Part shown: piece after piece, positions 47,941-62,691 of the stretch
How positions within the stretch are numbered: position 1 is the stretch's first letter
Layout of the letters: every line of letters starts with the position of its first letter
DNA from: Nemopilema nomurai
Taxonomy: Eukaryota > Cnidaria > Scyphozoa > Rhizostomeae > Rhizostomatidae
Assembly: GCA_003864495.1 (NCBI GenBank)
Contig: PEDN01001352.1
Span: forward strand, 558,001 to 622,000
Direction: 5' to 3'
Length of the DNA stretch: 64,000 nt
Made by a program: the position numbers and the translations under genes
The notes under the pieces: model-generated
Seen by the model: only the letters and a program-made list of their open reading frames with translations
Told to the model about the DNA's origin: nothing
Database searches by the model: none

Positions 47941-50900
47941 ATGCGCCCCTACCCCCCTTTGAGCAAGACATAGTTCTCCTCCTGGTTCAAAGTAGACTCT
48001 TTCCATAGTTAACCCCAATGAACGGCCAATGAAAGGAAACAGCACGCCTATCACTGATATGAAAGAAGCTGGCTCCTTAGTTCTCGTTTCAATCACAAAA
48101 GTCTGTCAGAAGTATTTGGGAAATGCATACTCTAGTTTCGATTGTAGATACATAATGAACTGCCTCCAACCAGCTATCAAACGTGTTTAAAGAGAAGAAT
48201 GAATTGTAGCAACGTCTCATTTATCTTGCTTTCGCGTGTCGACTCGTTTCGACCACCGAATCGTCTTCTTTCCAACGAAAAGAGCATATGCTGTGTCATA
48301 AAGTGCTCGTCAAAACCGGTTTATGTCCTTATTAAACCAGTTTAAAGCCTGGACAAAACGTGTTCGTCATAGAAGTGATTGCTGCATGGTGCTAAAGACA
48401 GAAAACGTTATTTAAGTTTCTAGAATAGATTTCAGCACTGCTTAACGTGCATTAACTGGCTTAGCATTCTTTCGCTCGTCTATTACATACCTCTTTAGTT
48501 TAAGTAGCAAATAGAAGTAGCATTCTTATTAAGCTATCCAGGCAAATTTTGGATAATCTTGCAGTTCTTCTCTAATTTATCCATGAAAATCCATGCATGG
48601 AGGGATTCGAAACGAAGCGAGCTGCCTAACTATCTCCTACTTTTAAATTAAACTTTCACTTAGGTTTCCAACTAAATACTTTAAGATGATAACATGATGT
48701 TGAGATAAAAAGTACTAATCCTGCATTACATATAGGATTAATTTCCTAAGTTTAAGTTTATTCTGAATTGCACTTTTACTTAATTGATACAAAAGCACAA
48801 TTACGTAAACTGTTAATAAAAATCAAATAAATTTCAAAGATATTAATCATTGCGCTTTGAAGGCTTCAGGGTTTGTTGAGAGACAAGTTTGGAGCTGGAA
48901 ATTGCCTTCGTAAAAGCGTCGGATGCACAATATTTTGTTGTTGTTTTAGCAATGTTAAATGTCTTAAACACGGCAAATAGTCTGATCTTGGCAATATGAT
49001 CGGTCTTTGTAAGCAGACGATTGCCACAAGGTTGTAAAGATAAGAGAGGAAGTCAGTTTCCTCTGCAGTTCAAACACCGGATCGTTTTCACCTTCTTAAA
49101 GTGCAAATGTAAGAAATCAAGAGTATAATGATCGAGTGAGAAAAACAAACAGAATCAGGAACTTGGCAAATCGGCTTAATGGTCGAAACGGCGCTTTCGG
49201 TATTTTCAAGACCATAAAAAGTTTGAAAGCATAGTTGTGGAAATGTGGTCTTGTTAGCCCATTTTTAGGTCGTTTAAGAAACAAGCTGTTGCCACGCTAA
49301 GGCTTTACTCGTGTTAAACAAGTGACGATGTAGCCTGTCTTGCTCTATCATGGTTGGCCACGCTTTGTGATATCCAAATGTATCAACAGATTCCGAAAAT
49401 ACGAAAGATTTGGCTTCTTGGTTTCAAGCCAACGATTCTTCAATTTTAAGACAGTTCTGGTCGCAGTTATTGTAACTCATTTTCTGTTACCTATTTCTTG
49501 TGATCAAATCATTTTTCAATAACTTGAGGATTCCTTGTACATAAACTAACCTGATCTGACTTAGGTACCAAATGCTTATTTAAATTATTTTTTCGACTTT
49601 CTCCCTGAAAGGCGCTTTCTTTGATGTTTTTTTGAAAGCAGTGCATTGTATTGTTTATAAGAACAAAGAATGCCCAACTTGAATAAGTTTTAAAAGATTT
49701 AAGCAAATGACTTTGACCGCTATGCAGACTTCAACGAATGTCAATGCCAAGTAATGTTATATTAACTTTCTTCGCCATACAAAAATACCATTGCGAGAAA
49801 AAGTTGAATTTCAATTCTGAAGTATAGATTAACTACCATCTAACATAGCAACATCTTTTAGAATTCAATAGAAGATAAAATGGCGAAAGGCTGAAAGCAG
49901 GCTATTCAATTAACAACAAGACCCTAACATAGAATACGGGAACCCGCCGATGCAATGAAGCTCTTAATTGTCTATCTTTCGTCAAAGAGGATCCTAGATT
50001 TGAATTGCTAGTCACTTGCTGATAATCTGCACAATTTTATAGCAATTGACTTTTGTATCAGAACTGTAGATGTCTGAGTGTTTATCATGAAGGAATGCCT
50101 CTGGTCGAATCTCTTTTGGAGGAAAAACGAAATTCATAACACCAGACTTTACTGGAACAAGAAGAATCGAACGCGGAAAAATATTTCAGTTTTATAGTGA
50201 AGACAATTGAGTACTCTGCTACTCAATCCATGGCTAGAAATTCCTCTTTTCCGTTTTCGCCACCCCAAGAAAATCAATACTCACTAGTTTATGCATTTTG
50301 ATTTGCAACTTCAAGGAATCATAGCTCTGGTGTGTACACATTCCATGATTCAGGGGGTTGTAACTGGATTGTCATGGGTCCCTGGGGCTAATTCCCAACA
50401 AAATATCTTTAGACAGATAACAAATGCAGTGCATTATGTTTAGAACATAGGAACATAATGTTAGAACGCAATAAATACGCAGCGTATGATTACTAGAATG
50501 CTGATTACCAGGAACTCGCTGGTTACTGTTTGCTCACTGAGTCTGTCAGATTAATTTCCGATTTGGGCTATGTCTTACTTCAATTTACCTACACTATTTG
50601 AAGCTGTTCTGATAAGTTCGCTTTAAATATTTGTAAAGTTTGTTCTAAATGTAGGCTTCTGTTCCACTGCAATCTTCTTAATACATTTCCCATTAATTTT
50701 CCTTTTCTCTCTCTCTATCAAACACATCCAACATTTATCTATGTTCCGATATATATACTCCTTTTTCTTTTTCGATTCACTATCGTCGCTTTTTACTATG
50801 CAGTTTTCTTCTTATCATGTTTATCTAAAGCTTTATGTTAGCGACAAACCCATCGTAGCTACAGTTCTGTATTTCTCATTTGCAGTATGAAAACGAATTT

Positions 50901-53900
50901 TTGAGAAGAGAGTTTCTACTTTTCATGTTGGTTAAGTGAACAAGCCTGGAAAAACAACTCTGGCTTGATATCTGATTGTAGCGGCTTGATTGCATGCTTT
51001 TGTTGGCCAACTTGATATGTCCGGGAATATCTGCTAATCCTTAGGAGATTGTTACTTCAAGCAATGCGTTGAGTTTTGGGCCTGATCCAGGCAGCTCTTG
51101 GTGCCAAGCAATGTCCTCGCTCGTTTCGATGTAGAAGATTCTTGAAATATGATTCCGATTTCAAGAGAGCCATCTGCACATGCTCAAGGCATCAGAGGTA
51201 GTGACGCGTTACAAGCTGTTCTCGCTTTCGTTCTTTTTTTATTGTAAAGAGGCTGTGTCGAGTGGAAACGATCTGTATTTGTAGAATGTATGCAAAGGAA
51301 ATCATGTGGGAACGGGCCATTAGCTTAGTCTACCATTAATTGCGAAAACCGCGCAATGAGGATGGATGATTGCAAGGTGGCTGGTGTCTAGCGTCTAATG
51401 CGATTCGCTGTAAAAGTCGAGCAACATGGTTGATGCCGAGTGAATCAATGGCATATTGGCAAGAGTCGAAGGAGATCACTGAAGGAGGTATGCAAAGTTA
51501 GAAGTTGGAAGATAGCGAGGCGGATGAGGGCGGGAAAAGGCAGGGGCAATGCTCTCTCATCTTGAACAGGAATCGAACAGGAGACATTTGTTGTCTTGAT
51601 GTTAGAAGCAGGCCTGAAGTAGCGTGGCCCGATGCATAGACTCTCCATCATAGGCAAGCCTGCATTTCGTAGACCGGTTGTTAAAAACCAAGCGATTTTA
51701 AATGGGGAATAAATGTTTTGTCGTACAAAACTTCATAATCGCTAGAAACAGCGAACAAATTGACTCAAATTTTACTGGCAATGCATCCAGAAACATCGGC
51801 AACAAGAAAGCTCTGTACATTTGAACTCTGTCTTCTATCATTTTGATTCAAAACAAAAAATATCTCTTCTCTCTTCTTTAGTCCTATAGAGTACGGTACT
51901 TACAAAGCACTTATAGTCTAGCAGTTCGCATCGGCAAAATACCTATCTCGACAAAGTGCTGCAAATAATGGATCATAATCGAATCAACCCGTGCTAAGAA
52001 ATGGATGAAAGGGGTATGTCGCAAGAGGAATGGGTGAGGCATGGACATCATACTTGCATTCAACCAATAACTTGTTACGCTGCAAACAGAAGCCTCTCCA
52101 TTCATGAAGCGTTGATGAATTGTCTCTAGTGTGTATTGGCTCCTTTTACCATAGTCTCTGATACACAGTTAAGCTTGGAAACAGTAGGCTGAGACGCAAA
52201 TGCGTCTATGTAATGAAATTAATTAATGGTTCTGTACAAGATTACCCAGCTTTTATCCCGCGGTCGAGCCATATGTTTTCCGCCGAGCCGTATACCAAAT
52301 TATCTAGCCAGGATTGATTTCAGTTTAAAAGAGAGGGTCCTTTTTGAAAATGAATTACTCAAGCTTAACACCTTACTTTGTAGCTGTGCTGGGGAATCGC
52401 TGCAGATTAGTTTGTTAGTTCGCAGCCCAGCTCTTAAGACGGAGATAAGGACAATGTTGCATACTTGCTTTGTGTCTTTGGTCACCGCGAATTCCACGTT
52501 CCATGATACCCAGAGGTCGCCTTGAGGCTCCTCCGCGCAAACACGACGGCTGTTGGTGGGCCCGCATTTCCAGTTCATAAATGCAGCCCTTTGATTATTG
52601 GCTTGTTATGCGTTGTCTTGAAGAACCAGTGAGACATTAGAGGTCAATTATAAGGTCAAGGTAAGAAATAGGATGCATTATGTCAAACATGCTCGTGGAC
52701 AGAGTTTTGTAATAGCTTGTCGACATCATTTGGTGATTATTCATCGCTGTAAAAGACTGATTCAGTGCTATCCTGATTATTTGAAGAATATTTACGTGAA
52801 TATTTGTGCAAATGCATGTCCTGTTGAAGTCTTTCAACTTTTTGACGAAACGTGGGATTTTTGGCTCTAAAGGTTGGTATCTGTGACAACTTTAGTGTAA
52901 CATTTAACGAATGGTGACTACATCATTTAAATAATGGCAATGGGAATATCCGTTTCGACCCGTTAGAAAATATATTGTGCAGGGTGATTGTATGATATGC
53001 TGCAATGTAAGTTCTCCCGTTACTCGTGATAATAGCTCAAAAATATAACGTAGCGAAAAGTTAAATTGGCTTTTCCTCCATTCATTGTTAGGAGTCTTTT
53101 GCAACATTTGAAATGTCTGTTCCTCTCTCTCTAATAATTGTAGGGCAAATTAATTTCTTAAAGTTCTGTCTTTGGCCAATATCATTTGCTTCAAATGTTC
53201 CTGAAGTCTACGGTCTACACTACTCTTTAAATCATTTATTTGGTTGCAAGTTTAAGCTTTGCCGAGGTGTAACATATGAGGATTCTTTTCTTCGTGTAAG
53301 CCAAGATCCACTGAAAATGCCTTCCTTCTTTTCCACCACTACCTTCATTGTATCTTCTCGTGTTATTGCTTTGACTTTTGATATTTCTAATTTACTCTCC
53401 ATAAAGCTCCATCAACCAGCTTCTCCTTTACTCTAATACTGAAAGAGATTTACAGCTAGTTGATAAATAAAGAATTCCTTTGATCATCATTTTGGGTTTA
53501 TCGTTTTTGCCGTAACCTATGTCAGCGAAATAGCGATTTCACCTGACGCATACGTTGCTTTATGTGATCAACCACAAATAAAGTTATTCGTCAAGCAAGA
53601 CCACGTGGATAATCCTCTCCTTGACATACTTTGCACTTCCAGGCAACATTCTAAGTCATGACGGTTTTGTTTTAAGAAAAGATTCATTTGTCACCAGCCT
53701 CGCGTTTTTAGATCTATTTGCTTGCAGCCTTTTTGGGATCTCTCCTTGTACCTCATCTCCAAGAAAAGCGTACTAGGTTTGGCTTTTTTGCTAACATAGA
53801 TATAAGCAAGAATCAGAATAAATCATGACTAAATTGTTACCAAGGTAATTGACTTTCGGTAGGGGGCTAGTAAAACTCATCAAAACGCCAAAACTCACAA

Positions 53901-56900
53901 TAATGCATAATCATGCTTGATGTTAATGAATAATCAGAACAATTAATGTAAATAGAGTTGTAACTTTTTCGAACTGTATGCTGTTAGCTGTGTATCTATA
54001 TTGGGTTGTTAAAATGCTTGGTCCTGCGTACTGACTGAGAGACTGACTTAAAGCTATGATATTTCGCTTCTCTGTTTTGACCTTTCAAGTGAAAGTGCAT
54101 ACAAATTTGATCACCGAGGTGGCTCGGATGACGCACCCCTCGCGGCCCAGTTTGCTTTCTCTTCCCATTACATTGCGCGACAGGAGAATGGTTTCGACCT
54201 TTCAGACGAAGTTTGTTTTCCCAAACTATGAAACTAAGCGGTTTATAAGAACCACCCAAGACAGGAAGGCCACTCATTTGGTCGATCAGCGTAGAATTGC
54301 AGGGCTCAATCAATTTATCCGTGGGGTGATTGCACCGCAGCTCATTGACCCAGGCATTCTATCGTGATAGCAGACCCATCTCTTCGTGCAATTATCATAA
54401 CAGTGGACTTGTGCTTCTCTAAACAGCTCTTGTGGTCTTCATCTTAGTCACTTTCGCCTTTAGGTGAGTAGCTATTAATGGCTGTTTGTATCCTGCGCAT
54501 AATTCTAGCCACAGTTTGTGGAATATCAGAGACACTTTCACAGTCTAGAAAATGTCGAAAGCCCCATTATCTGTATTTTCACAAAAAGGGCAGTACACTT
54601 GAATAAAAAGACCAAGGAGAGAAAGGAGCTAGCATTTCCTTGATTGTGAAAGTTTCCTCGTGTTGTTGTCTCTTATTTTCAAGTCCCAAGGAGAAACTTT
54701 CCACAGGCTGAAGTAATCGCGAATGACGCAATATAAGGATACTTAACCTGTCTTTTCTGACGCCGGATAGTCTTAGGTAAGAAAGATAGCTATAATTTGC
54801 GTTGTAGAGAGTCTTTTTGCTTGAAAGATTCAGAAAATCTCAGAAGGCTTGAAAAAACGGTTAAAACATACTGCCCTCTTGCAAATTAGAATGCACACCA
54901 ATCTAATGAAACCCATCGCTCAATAACCAATTGACCAGTTATAAGTTTTTTCTTCCAAAATTGGTAGATCTAATGTTTATATTCTAATGAGTTATATGGT
55001 CCATATACCTATTTCTAATTTTTTGTTGATAAATTATGATCTTTTTGCAATCTGTACAGTTTCTAAATAGTCTTCAAGTTCTAAATTTTCCTATAACATT
55101 TTCCTAAAATCGTTGACGCCATTTAAGGTCTATAATTAATCTGGTTTATGCGATTTTTATCAGTGGAATCCGTTATCGTGCTTAGTGCCCTAAAAACCTG
55201 TAGTCGCTGAGTGTCCTCAATTTAATTAAAGTTCACGTTCGAGGGAACTCTCCCGCTAATTCGCACTGGAGTAAACACGTTTTGCTGACCTAATTTAAAA
55301 AAACAGTACATTCAGGAAGAGAAACAGCAACCCTGCAGTTGCGAACTTACGACTTGAGCATTGCATTTGTTCGAGAGCATCACAAATTACCAACAGTTCC
55401 AGGAAAGACCTAGCTATACGCTAAGGGCTCTTGAACAGCCATCGTGACAGCTGGAAATGATTGGTTGTATCCTTGTAAAACTCGATTTTCGCATGACCAG
55501 AAGTTGAATAACTTTTCATGGGATTAAGCTAACGTCATCTCACGCAAGAAATACGTCTTTAGTTTATTAATTTGTTTTGTCATTTTTTCCAGAGAATCAC
55601 AGCCATTGGGAAACCAATATTTCTTTCGGTTTTAAATTGCGTTTCCATTTCTTTAACAGTGATCTTTCGTCACTGCTCAAATTTATTTGATGATTTTGCA
55701 AGCTGTAGGTCTTCATAGCTATGCAAGCTAAAAGTGCTCAATTTACCTTTATTATCGACTACCTATCCTAATTTTTCTAACAACTTGATGTTTGGTTTTT
55801 CTTATGTCGTTTAAGAACCTTCTCTTCTGATATGCTCCTCCCCAGCCATCTCGCGATTCAAGGAGCAAAAGAATGCCCCAGAATCAAACCACAGTGATTT
55901 ATTGAAGATGATCGTTCGTGATCCATCGAAAATCAGCTTTGATTTCACACCTTCTGTTAAATACTGGGAACAGGAAACCGTGGTTTCAAGAGAAAAATTA
56001 AAATTCATTTGATAACTTCCTATCTCCTATGGGCTAACCCTAGACTTTGGTAAAGGCACATTCCAATTGAATTTTAAACGATTTAGCCAGTCAGAATCAC
56101 TAGTATGACGTCAGACCTCTGACATGCTTAGCTACATAATTAGACATGGGAAATGATTCTTTTGGGAAAAATGTTTTAGAAGTTACGCGTTGATTCATTC
56201 TTCGACCACTTACGGTCAAAGCGAATGAGGGCATTAACAAAGCGAGCTGTCGGAGGATCTAAACGAAACAGATCAAGAAATTTAACCATTTGACCGAGAT
56301 ACCGTGAATGCATATGCAGATCAAAGACATGTGTATCTCGTTATTGAGGCATATTCTTTAAACTTAAATGTTATTTCGTACGTCAAGAGGTCGCTCGGCG
56401 GTTAAATAACGCGAATACTTTCTTGAGGTGTGAATGCCTTTGACATTGAGCTTAGGTTAAACTTGTTTTAATACTGCAATACTACCAAGAACATAAAATG
56501 TGGCAATTCTCTATAAATAAGTGATTTATTCTTTTAACGTGCATAGGCAATTCATTTGCAAAGTAATAGATCGAGTGTTCTTTGCTAATAAATGTGCGCA
56601 AGCTTGGACAAGTTAATATACACTTTTGCCTGATTCCTGTTGTTTCTACCATGCAAGAGTAATTTTGGGACAATTGCGTGCAACTCTATGTCATCAAGGA
56701 AAGGTTCACCATCAGCAATCGCATCTACTATAAAAACATTATAAGGACATAAATGCTACTTCATCAAGTTTCATGCTTTATTCACGAGAATTTAACGTCC
56801 TTCACCATCAATACTACTGAAGGTCTTTTATTAAGTCTTTCCTGTCCATGTTGGAGCAATAATTTCTCTCGCATTACACCAAAGCCACGCCGCTCCGAAC

Positions 56901-57180
56901 TTGCTGTGCATCCTGGGAAGTTATGGGTAACTCAGAGAGACAATAGCATGCTCTGTCTGGTAGGTCAGGCGAGTAGCTGACGTGGAAATAAAGAACAAAA
57001 CATGCAGTGACGTAATCATTATTTAGATATCGTCTTTCGGCCTACATTACCACAGATACCTTATAACCATGTGATGGGTACCCTCGGAACTGACGTTTGA
57101 ATCAATCTAACAACTATTCATCCTTTTATTCAATACATTTCACACCCCAACACTCTTACAGCACATGTCAGCACATTCAG

Positions 57181-57233
57181 CACACCCCCAGTTCACCCCC
57201 AGCTCACCCCAGCTCACCCCAGCTCACCCCCAT
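57181..57233 (+). repeat. 10-bp (agctcacccc)n tandem repeat
   Basis: About four to five copies of agctcacccc with small variants make a C-rich + strand patch in otherwise AT-rich DNA. Confidence 0.88.
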
Positions 57234-60200
57234 AAGCTCTTACTCGTGGTACCTAGTATCTCGTCCCTGAAAGACTTTCTGTCCTATACTTATTCAAGGA
57301 CAAACATCCTAAAGTTTGAATGCGGCACGTTCAATATTTTGACCCCCTGAAGATAGATGGCAGTGTTGGGGACCATTGTCATAGGAGAAAAATATAGTAA
57401 ACAGGCCAGATTTGCTTTACAGAAGATTTATCGGCAAACGACCCATTCAAAACCAAGCATTTTTTGTTTCTAGAGATACCTCAAGTCGCTAATTTTCAGC
57501 TTAAGGGAAGTACCTACCCACTAATTCCCGAGACATCACATGCACTGTTTTGATGTGAGTGATTATTCATATATTTTTGCACATGTTTAGGTTTGTGGCC
57601 AATGTATAAGGCTAGCATATTTTTATTAATAGAAACGTTCATTACTCTTTCCTATGTTTAAGGGTATTAGTGAAGGTTCGTTTAAGGGCAAATGACCAAA
57701 TTGCGGGTGGCTCTTCCAAATCACAATGGAACATGTTAGTTGAAGACCTGGCGTGAATATCTTTATTAATGGGTTGTTCAATGCATGAATGTACTGATGA
57801 TGTCTTCATTAACTTAAAGCATTCGACAAGTCATTAAAATAAAAAATTGAGAATTTAGAGCGAAATTGAATTAGTTAGTGAGTCATAAAGTGAAAGCTTT
57901 GTGGTAAAAGACGAAACTGGCAAATGAATGGATTGATAGGGAATTAAAATTGATGAAGAGCTTCTAAAAGATCTCAGTAAGTGCCACTGATCCAAGGATC
58001 AGTTCGAGTTTTGGTCCCGCTGCAAACCAATAAATCTCCGAAGCTCGAAGCAAAGGCAGTTGTGGCCAGCGCATCAAAACCCTCGCAATTGCCCTGATTT
58101 ATTGCTCCTTCTAATCCGCCATGTAAGTTATTTAATCCGCCATTTTAGTGCCCTGTGCCTGGCCTAACCACACAAGTGCTACGGCATCAACGCATGAACT
58201 ATAGGTGGCATGGGCGCTAGTTAATCATCTTACTACCCAACTTGCTTTCCATTTTTGAAAACTTGGACTCGACGGCCTAACTCTGTTTTCGTCTCGCTGA
58301 AGGGTGTTTGTTTTGAGTATTATTCCAATTACCATGTCTGTACGACTCGAAGCTACCATAAACCACTCCTTGCGCGGGTCATGGACCTGATCCTAAATCC
58401 ATTAGAGCAGTGCAGACAGGCGGTTAGAGCAGATGATGTGCCCTAATTCTTCAGCCTATTGACATTGTTATACATTGTGAAATACACATATTAAAATATA
58501 CAGTGTACCTATACACTGATACATGTATTTTCGTCCTTTGTTCTGGAAGATTTCTCTATATTAAACGAAATATTTAAAGAACTTATGCTACTAAAATGAA
58601 ATCCCTAAGGAACTTTTCGATTAGAATTTTTTTTATAACTGCAAGCATCAAGAGCTAAAAAGCCCGTTCCATTCATTTGCAGCCAATTCTCGCATAGATT
58701 GTTTGCTATTATTCGTGTGTCAAGTGCTTCGTGGAGTAGTTTTCGTATAGTCTATCTCGCCCCTCTCTCTATAAAGTGTTAAGGCTTATTGCTGTGCAGT
58801 GAAAATTAAGGAACTTTTAAGGAACTTTTGGTACTAAAATCTGATGACTTGAGTTCTACGAATAAGGAACTTTTGGAACTAGGCCTTGAGGAAGTTCCTT
58901 ATAAAAAGAGCATGTAAGGCTCAAAGACAAGCAGTTTTGACGCAAGAGGTTTGATGACGTTTTGATACCTCTCGGAGCTTTGTTAAGAGACCTTTTCTTC
59001 TCAATGCATTTAACTAGAATTCCTTACTTCCTCAATCAAATATAATCCACACTAAATTGCACACAAAAAACATGTTTGTTGTGCGGACTCTCCTTTCAAT
59101 CTCGGTCTTTCATCTCTCTGGTACTCACTTCTTCGATATTTAGTAGCGTGGAGTCACCTCGCTCCCGCAATGTTTTGCAACAATTTGCCCTTGTTTTTTT
59201 CAACAAGCGATAAAACACTTTGCCTTGTGGCTTTTATGGTTTGGCAATAACACGTGTCCTCACTTTATCCAGACACTTTCCAAATAGGGAAATGCACACA
59301 TGCTTCAAAGCGATCTGCAGTCGCTCACATTAGGCCCTGTTGAACTGGACTTAAGCTTTTCATTCAAGGGGATGATGTTCTAATCTTCAGTAAGAAAGCA
59401 CTGAAAGTTTTTGCCTTGGGACAAACTCGTTATAAAGACTTCTTTCAACGATGCACTACAATGCTCTTGAAGTTAAGTACCATTAAGTTTTCTCCAGTTT
59501 TGCGGCTGCCCTTGTTAAGCTAGTCGTGATAGAGGTCCTTATTTGCAGTTTATCTGTCACCAACAGATCACACCCTTTCGTAAGCTTTGATAAAGTGTTC
59601 GATCAATACCACAAATTTGTGCCATTTACAAGGATTAGCTTTCTATAGCGTGCCAACTACTTTTCAGCGTTCTTCCCATAGGCGCTCTCCTCACGAGAAG
59701 TACCCTAGCGACTTAAGGTGTTTAAAAACAGAAGGAGCTGAGCACGCTTATGCAAGAAATGCAGAAATAATCTTTCCTATCTGACTTACAAACTCTTGCA
59801 AGAAGCAAAAGACGCATCTCGTTTTCGAATAAAGCATTTGGGGTGGTCAAGTTCCGGACCATCTGAGAACAATTGAAACGAATCAAGTTGTTTTTACTGG
59901 TTTAGTTATTATTGCTGTCCAAGCATTCTGTATTTCGAACTATTCTCGAAAGCGAGGCCGGGCAGAGGTCTTCCAAAGCGAGGCAGGTCATACAGATCAA
60001 GAGGGGCTCTTCGCAGCGCCTGAACGCACTCAGCACAAGTCTGAAATACTTAACCACGCCGTTTAAAAACGAATAACATTTAGGACCACCAAGGTTGACG
60101 AGTCCATGGCTAGCTGTGTTTTCCTCTAAATTGAAAACCTTCTACTTTCAAGATTTATAGATTTCCTTGCACTCGATGAATAATTGCGACAGCTCCATAA

Positions 60201-60725
60201 ACAATTCACCTCATCCCGAAGCGCCTTTGACTCACATCCCGCCGTTTTCCTCGCTGTTATGCTTGCGCGAACAAACTCTCTCCGACAATTTTCTGTTGTG
60301 TTGATACTCAAAATGGAGCCGTGACTAACATTTACCGTGGTCAGTATTCTTATCTTGACGCCAAGGCCTACAAAGGAAATGATTGATGCTCGGAAAGTGC
60401 TGGGCGAAGCACTGTGCAATATTATGTGTAAAACGTAATCTTGGATTTAATAATGTTACATAATCACTCTGCCAATCAAAAAGCTTTATCCATAAACGAA
60501 ATTCTTCAAGGCCAGCTCCTAACAGAAATCAAGTGGCACACGTAGTTGGGCAGTCATTCGGAGTAAAGTAGCATTTTTATGAAGGTAGCTGCTTTCATCT
60601 TCACCCTTGACTGTATTATACGACAGATCATCTTCAACAAAAGTAATAATCAACTAGATAACATGGCGCATTTATTATGAAGAATTGCAGCCTCACAGAT
60701 AAATAAATGATCTATTTTCATTTTT

Positions 60726-60837
60726 TAGTCTGCGTACAGACTTAACTATCCGTTCCGTATTGGCTCTCCTTCGCAGTTTCCGTAAGAGTACAAGTTTCCG
60801 TATTCCGCAACGGATAGTAAAGTTTGCACGCAGGCTA
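60726..60837. mobile_element. Palindromic MITE-like element, 112 bp
   Basis: The left arm starts tagtctgcgtacagac and continues through ttaactatccgtt. The reverse complement of the right end reads tagcctgcgtgcaaac and then tttactatccgtt. The two arms agree at about 25 of 29 positions, and about 54 bp of mostly non-palindromic sequence separates them. Size and structure suggest a foldback or MITE-type non-autonomous DNA transposon. No unambiguous target-site duplication beyond TA was seen and there is no coding capacity. Confidence 0.65.
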
Positions 60838-62678
60838 GAAATTGTTGCGCAAGAATACAAATACTCATCTCACTATTCGTAAAAACGATAGAACAATCTT
60901 AAAATTAGCAACGACTATAACGCGGCTAAGAAAATATTTTACAAGCTTGTTCTTTCCTGTTTACCATAGTGTTATAATTCTATCCATTTCTTTTTGGCGA
61001 GTACAAATAAAGCACTTGACCTTTCTGTACTCCATTCCATCGAGGATTATTATACTGATATCTTAAGCTTCACATATGTTGCCTAATTTCACCACATGTG
61101 AATAAGTGATCACTGCAAAATGCTTAATTTGTTTAGAAGGGCTCGTTTGAGAGCATAGTTTCGGTAATGTGACCGTCTTAAGAAAAACAATAGAGGGAAT
61201 AATTCTAAGTTCCACGGCATTTTACTTGTTCTTTATCATGTTGCCTTTCAATTGCCCTTGCTTTTGAAGTTGAAAGCGAATAGAACTCTGGAGCCTTGCC
61301 GTTTTGCTAAAGAGACAAGTCATCGAAACGTGCCCTACCTTGGTAAAGCATGTTCTCTACCTGCAGGGAATGCGGAATATTAACACAACGGAGAGTTACA
61401 ACGAAGGTTAACTTCAAAGGAAGAGATCACAGAATGATATCAATTAGAATAATTGAAACTTGGAGGGGGCCTGTTAAGGATTAATTCCAAATTCCGTATA
61501 CAAACAGCGCCTGATATCCACGATTATGAATGCAACAGAGAGCAAAGCTAGCCCCACGCACGATATACCCAGGAAAATTGCGAGACTTTATTACAGAACC
61601 CATGCCTGACCTGCGAACGCTGTTGTAGGCATCTGCATGGTATGAGAAATATTGTCAGCTAGTTTGAAAATAATACGGAGAAGCCGAATTCTCGCTGTGA
61701 ATTATTATTGCAATATCTTAGCGAATTTTGGTTCTAAAAATACAGTGCCAACTGCACCATTGTCTCCTTCAAGTCAGTTGAACACGTTCTGGTATGAAGC
61801 GATATGAGCCAATCGTGTCCAATTTCGGCATGGATTGCAGTGGTGATGTTTTTGCTTTGTCCTGTCTGCGTTGCTCCCATGGCAAATTGCCCCCTTTCCA
61901 CTGTCTTCGGACAATATACATCTGTACGTATTCGCTAGAAATGCAGCGAAATGTAAAGCCCAATGAATGGGCCTGAGACCTATTGGACCTGCTTTAGCAA
62001 ACTGCTTGCAGGCGGGCCTTCAAGTTCAACAGGCGGAGTGTCCCATGTATCCTCAATTTATAAAAGCATGGATCAAAGATGTTCGCTGGGTTGATTCAAA
62101 ATAAACTAAATGGTTACCCTCTCAACAAGAAGCGAATTTGAAAAAAGATATGCGGAATATTTCTAGCACGCGGTAACAAAATGGGAGACTTACAAATATT
62201 TTACTAATATTGCAATAAGTTCTTTCAAGTATTGTTTGCCCAACGAATTAAAGTCAGAGAAACATCGTCAAATTTCATTGGAGAGCTCATCATAATCAAA
62301 TGCATTTTGAAACCAACCAATTCTTCATTTAAATCGTTTACGACAGAGCACTTTGACAATTTTGCACCAATGTTTCGTAAACTCTCAAAGATACAGTATT
62401 GCAGAGCCTTGTCTAACAATCCGGGAGTGCGGCTTCGCAGCGACGCATTCTCAACACGGAGATCTGCAACTGGCAAGTATATGCAAAACTTTTCATTTTG
62501 GCTACAGCATGCCTCAAAATTTCTAAAGGAAAAGTGTTTCACATTCAAGTTTGTTTTTTCTTTTCTCAAATGGCTTGCAAGGAATTAAGTCAGGCGCTGA
62601 TGCATAGAAAACAGGGAAAACACAAATAAACAGTTTTTGTCACTGATAATTCCACCAGCTTGAGATTCATCATACTCA
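60838..62678. other. Gap between MITE-like element and - strand exon
   Basis: Holds no supported gene. Bases 62225-62588 are open on both strands (114 codons on -, 118 on +). Neither frame shows a recognisable family, and the cause could be chance or a decayed repeat. Confidence 0.45.
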
Positions 62679-62688
62679 TTTATTTATT
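62679..62688 (-). terminator. Overlapping AATAAA polyadenylation signals
   Basis: On the - strand two overlapping AATAAA hexamers start 4 to 8 nt after the TGA of the exon at 62692-62838. This is consistent with a very short 3' UTR. Confidence 0.45.
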
Positions 62689-62691
62689 TCT

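Larger units (their letters stand above)
47071..60725. other. Gene-poor region
   Basis: Nearly 14 kb without a supported exon. The longer open frames (53113-53436, 54056-54367 + and 53996-54313 -) have no recognisable family, no clear splice context and in part overlap on opposite strands. Short tandem repeats occur at 47881-47940 and 57181-57233. A fragment related to aaggaacttttgg recurs several times between 58606 and 58880. Nothing else was recognised. Confidence 0.5.

Noticed and set aside
53996..54367. Overlapping 100-codon frames on both strands
   Set aside because: Composition is mixed and no motif, repeat or splice structure supports either.
62225..62588. Open frames of about 115 codons on both strands
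   Set aside because: No recognisable family, no splice context, and equally open on both strands, so neither can be chosen; noted only as a gap feature.
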